Source: DAONLM01 sp035406685 (GTDB taxonomy: Bacteria > Spirochaetota > GWE2-31-10 > MWDO01). From it: DNA of 8,352 nt. Each line of letters starts with the position of its first letter. Within the stretch, counting starts at the first letter, position 1. A program made the translations under genes and the position numbers. Under the pieces are notes generated by a model, which searched no databases, was not told where the DNA came from, and saw only the letters and a program-made list of their open reading frames with translations. The stretch lies in assembly GCA_035406685.1 (NCBI GenBank), contig DAONLM010000135.1:1-8352 (forward strand), given 5' to 3'. Positions 6,100-8,352 of the stretch are shown here, piece after piece.

Positions 6100-6137
6100 T
6101 ACAGCAAAAAAGAGACGCTATGAAATAACAATAATTA

Positions 6138-6782
6138 TTACTCAACTTCCACCTCTACTCTCTTTAAAATCTCTTTTGCTGTTGTGATGTCATTTAAATT
6201 TTTTGAAAGATTGCCTTGAAGATCTGTCTTATAGGTAAGTATTAACTCAACTTTTCCTTTAAAATCTGGCTGAATTTTAGCAGTATATACTAAACTCGGT
6301 TGTCCATTATATAATCTATCCTCTGGATAAAATTCATTATAGTCAAAAGAGTTATTTACTTCTAAAAAAAGAATCACTGTTTTATCAGATGGTAAACTGA
6401 ATTTAACTTTGGTATCTTTTGTAGGAGATGCCATTGTTATTGAATCACTTAATGGGTTATTTTTTGTAGGCAGATTTTCTTTGAATTTCTTACCCCATAA
6501 AGGGAGAGCATATTCTCTAAATGTCTTATTTTTATCGTATATAGCACCTTGCCATTCCTGTTTAGCAAATCTCTTTGTTATGTAAATTGTTTTTTTATAA
6601 GTCTCATCCTCACTTTCAAGCCAGAAAGCAATTTGAGGTGTGGTTTTAAAAGAAAAAAGTCCAATTTTTGCCTTTTGATTAAAATTCTTCCCAACTATAA
6701 TATTTAAATAGCCAATTCTTTCAATCGCATTTATTCTATTTATAAAAATTAAACAGAACAAAAAAACTATTCTTTTAAACAT
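6138..6782 (-). CDS. secreted protein of unknown function, DUF2271-like
   Basis: A 214-residue protein with an N-terminal signal peptide: K3R4, a hydrophobic core over residues 5-14, and probable cleavage after INA at 19. The mature part reads as a beta-sandwich-like secreted domain. Recognisable stretches are PQIAFWLESED (49-59), TIYITKRFAKQEW (65-77), YALPLWGKKF (91-100), DSITMASPTKD (113-123) and EVNNSFDYNEFYPED…NGQPSLVYTAKI (141-170). This order resembles periplasmic DUF2271-type proteins, especially the SFDYN-x2-YP…NGQPS-x-VY block. That assignment is from memory of the pattern and is tentative. The last residues, RVEVEVE, are simple and charged. ATG start, with AGGGA 5 nt upstream. It lies 9 bp after the beta-propeller lipoprotein, so the two are probably translated together and may share an envelope role. 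Confidence 0.8.
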   Translation of the reverse strand: MFKRIVFLFCLIFINRINAIERIGYLNIIVGKNFNQKAKIGLFSFKTTPQIAFWLESEDETYKKTIYITKRFAKQEWQGAIYDKNKTFREYALPLWGKKFKENLPTKNNPLSDSITMASPTKDTKVKFSLPSDKTVILFLEVNNSFDYNEFYPEDRLYNGQPSLVYTAKIQPDFKGKVELILTYKTDLQGNLSKNLNDITTAKEILKRVEVEVE

Positions 6783-6791
6783 ATTAATCCC

Positions 6792-8081
6792 TTATTTTTT
6801 TATCGTAATTTTACTTAATTGGGTTATATTATCTATATTAGAATAATCATATTGATAAAAAGAGGTAGAAGTCACAATATATGCTGTATTATTATAAAGT
6901 ATAACATCATAACTCTTTTCACCTTTAAGAATAACTTTTTTTAATATTAAATAGAATGGATTTGGAGCATCATATATTTTTACACCCTCTTTACCATCAC
7001 ATATAAAAAGGTAATTTTTATCACTAAGGGAAGTAATCCCCAATCCATACGGTTCTGTCATAGGATAAGTGGTGACTAATTGCGGTTGTTTGATATCTCT
7101 TATATCTATTATATCAAGTTGATTTAAATTACCTCTTAATGTTGAATAAGCATATCCATTAGCAACAACAACCGGATCATACGTTCTTACATGGACAAGC
7201 CTTGAAAGATATTCTGGTTTTACTGGATCATTACTAACATCATATATATAAACCCCATCCTGTCCCCCAATAAAAATATTTTTATTATAACAAAAGATTG
7301 TCTCTATATTCCAGGCAACTCCAAATTTACCACTAAGGGAAGGATTAGAGGTGGTAGAAATATCAAAAACATAAAGAACACTATTATAAACAGCATATAA
7401 ATAATTATCATATAAAGTAAATCTTGCCATTGAACCACCAATTGATGTGCCACCTCCTTCAGTCTCAGTTGATTCATAATATACAGGATTAGACGTATAT
7501 GGTGACAAAGAAGAAAAATATTTCAATGGATCAATTGCTCTTATCTCTTTTGTCTCTTCCCAATCAACAACAATCCCTTTTGTTTTATCAACTTGTTTAA
7601 TTTCATATTTAAAATCTGGATTTGAGAAATCTATATCCTTACCCAAAAAAGGCTGCATATCCTCTCTTGGAAATACATTCTCTAACCTCTTTGCTATAGA
7701 AATATTATTAATATCAGAAATATAAAAGGCAATTAAATCAACATAGCTATCAGCATACAGAATATCATCTTTTATAGCAAGATCAATATTACCGGGTATA
7801 GAAATAAATTTAATAATTTGCGGCGAAGTTTTATTTGTATTATCAATAACAAAAATTCCTTTATTCATTTTATTTATAAAAATATAATTATTATAAAGAA
7901 TAAATTTACCAAGTGAATTAAAATCTGGTATATCAGTGGAATTCGGAACAACAGATTCTCTTATTTTATCTATCCCCATATATACTGGTGAAAATACAGT
8001 TATTTCATACTTTTGTAATGGACACCCGATATTCAATAATGCTACTAAAATTATAAATAAAATAGCTATATTTCTTTTCAT
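6792..8081 (-). CDS. LVIVD-type seven-bladed beta-propeller lipoprotein
   Basis: A 429-residue lipoprotein. The signal (K2R3, hydrophobic 5-16) ends LLNIGC with the lipidated Cys at 20. Asn at -3 is a relaxed lipobox. The rest contains seven repeats of a Y/NxLY…V.D-x-S pattern, expected for seven propeller blades: NYIFINKMNKGIFVIDNTN (65-83), DILYADSYVDLIAFYISD (106-123), YLYAVYNSVLYVFDIS (227-242), NIFIGGQDGVYIYDVS (268-283), YAYSTLRG…LDIIDI (310-327), YLFICDGKEGVKIYDAP (357-373) and AYIVTSTSFYQYDYS (400-414). The ADSYVDL and GGGTS-GGSMARF segments match LVIVD-repeat proteins of bacterial envelopes, whose role is not established. Residues ~127-216 are an insert between blades two and three. 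AGGGGG precedes ATG by 5 nt. It is the first gene of a two-gene operon with the secreted protein. Confidence 0.88.
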   Translation of the reverse strand: MKRNIAILFIILVALLNIGCPLQKYEITVFSPVYMGIDKIRESVVPNSTDIPDFNSLGKFILYNNYIFINKMNKGIFVIDNTNKTSPQIIKFISIPGNIDLAIKDDILYADSYVDLIAFYISDINNISIAKRLENVFPREDMQPFLGKDIDFSNPDFKYEIKQVDKTKGIVVDWEETKEIRAIDPLKYFSSLSPYTSNPVYYESTETEGGGTSIGGSMARFTLYDNYLYAVYNSVLYVFDISTTSNPSLSGKFGVAWNIETIFCYNKNIFIGGQDGVYIYDVSNDPVKPEYLSRLVHVRTYDPVVVANGYAYSTLRGNLNQLDIIDIRDIKQPQLVTTYPMTEPYGLGITSLSDKNYLFICDGKEGVKIYDAPNPFYLILKKVILKGEKSYDVILYNNTAYIVTSTSFYQYDYSNIDNITQLSKITIKK

Positions 8082-8117
8082 AATTACCCCCTTAATTTAA
8101 AATTTTTCTATGTTTAA

Positions 8118-8146
8118 ATTATAATTAAAAAAGAGAGAAAAATCAA
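8118..8146 (-). promoter_or_regulatory. sigma-70-type promoter of the propeller-lipoprotein operon
   Basis: On the minus strand TTGATT (8146-8141) and TATAAT (8123-8118) are 17 bp apart. The -35, spacing and -10 are identical to those chosen for mtnA. The start is expected near 8111, about 30 nt before the ATG. The -35 box lies 16 bp inside the right inverted-repeat arm. Confidence 0.65.
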
Positions 8147-8162
8147 GTTTTTTTATCATATA

Positions 8163-8350
8163 TGATTTTATTTTTAAGCAAAAAAAATAAACAGACTTAG
8201 CCTAAGGGTAAGTTTTGAGTAATAAAGATAGAATGACCAAATTTTAGAAAGATGGTTAATTTTATAAAAATTTTATCTCTTTCAGGCAAAATTTGACGTT
8301 GAATTTGAGTAAAAAATAGTCGTTATATTCATCTGAGACTGGGATATCTG
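8163..8350. repeat. right arm of the 188-bp inverted repeat
   Basis: Reverse complement of 120-307 with 12 mismatches and no gaps; 8163-8267 is identical to 203-307. Read on the minus strand it contains the last 29 codons of an edge gene, its TAA, and about 99 bp of downstream DNA with the candidate terminator. It runs to within two bases of the window end, so the true repeat may be longer. The matching left arm diverges at base 119. Confidence 0.92.
8180..8213 (-). terminator. candidate terminator inside the right repeat arm
   Basis: Exact copy of the hairpin and T-tract at 257-290, on the minus strand: ACTTA (8213-8209) with TAAGT (8199-8195), then TTTATTTTTTTT (8191-8180). It would end transcription of the right-edge gene before the lipoprotein promoter at 8146. 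The stem is short, so the call is tentative. Confidence 0.4.
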
Positions 8351-8351
8351 G
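8262..8351 (-). CDS. 3' end of a paralogue of the left-edge gene (partial; 29 residues visible)
   Basis: The minus-strand frame enters from the right edge and ends at TAA (8264-8262). The 29 visible residues begin PDIPVSDEYNDYFLLKF and end KFCLKEIKFL. The tail equals that of the left-edge gene except for S/P at the first position, TT/EY after DIPVSD, and S/V in KFN-x-KF. Several nucleotide differences are synonymous (GAC/GAT, TTT/TTC, TCT/TCA). That pattern suggests both are, or recently were, translated members of one family. I do not recognise the family from this fragment. Confidence 0.5.
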   Translation of the reverse strand, partial: PDIPVSDEYNDYFLLKFNVKFCLKEIKFL

Positions 8352-8352
8352 G

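Overview
The window is a strongly AT-rich bacterial segment with seven complete genes and the 3' ends of two more at its edges. The gene set points to an anaerobe or microaerophile with an outer or periplasm-facing envelope. It carries a 2Fe-superoxide reductase (desulfoferrodoxin), a single-domain hemerythrin, a CHASE2/class III cyclase-like membrane protein, a PAS-SpoIIE phosphatase, a beta-propeller lipoprotein and a secreted protein. The cyclase-like protein has the C-terminal TPR and WDG tail that I associate with spirochaete-type adenylate cyclases, and the lipoprotein signal has a relaxed lipobox. A low-GC spirochaete or an uncultured relative fits, but the sequence alone does not prove the phylum. 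No rRNA, tRNA, CRISPR array or recognisable transposase is present.

Layout from left to right. Positions 2-208 are the 3' end of an unrecognised + strand gene. Its last 89 bases and about 99 bases downstream form the left arm of a 188-bp inverted repeat (120-307). A sigma-70-type promoter (340-368) with a palindrome at the start site then drives hemerythrin (413-820) and dfx (859-1233), an oxygen/superoxide defence pair. A bidirectional terminator (1236-1270) separates dfx from a minus-strand signalling pair: the CHASE2/degenerate cyclase protein (4728-2536) followed by the PAS-SpoIIE phosphatase (2460-1273). Both signalling genes start with GTG. A 211-bp divergent intergenic region separates them from mtnA (4940-6037, methylthioribose-1-phosphate isomerase). 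Downstream of mtnA lie 100 bp with a 13-bp hairpin. After that comes a minus-strand two-gene operon: a seven-bladed LVIVD-type beta-propeller lipoprotein (8081-6792) and a secreted protein (6782-6138), 9 bp apart and read from a promoter at 8146-8118. The right arm of the inverted repeat (8163-8350) closes the window and holds the 3' end of a second minus-strand gene. That gene is related to the one at the left edge.

The most unusual structure is this frame. Two related genes point inward from both edges, and their coding ends differ at 12 positions, while 105 bp across and beyond the stop codons are identical. The arms could act as substrates for homologous inversion of the roughly 8-kb interior, or they could be the ends of two copies of a mobile or multicopy gene. 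The second notable item is the cyclase-like protein. It keeps the overall cyclase architecture but has replaced the second metal Asp and the catalytic Asn/Arg, so it is probably a pseudo-enzyme sensor or adaptor working with the adjacent phosphatase. No wholly new defence or mobile system can be demonstrated from this window alone.
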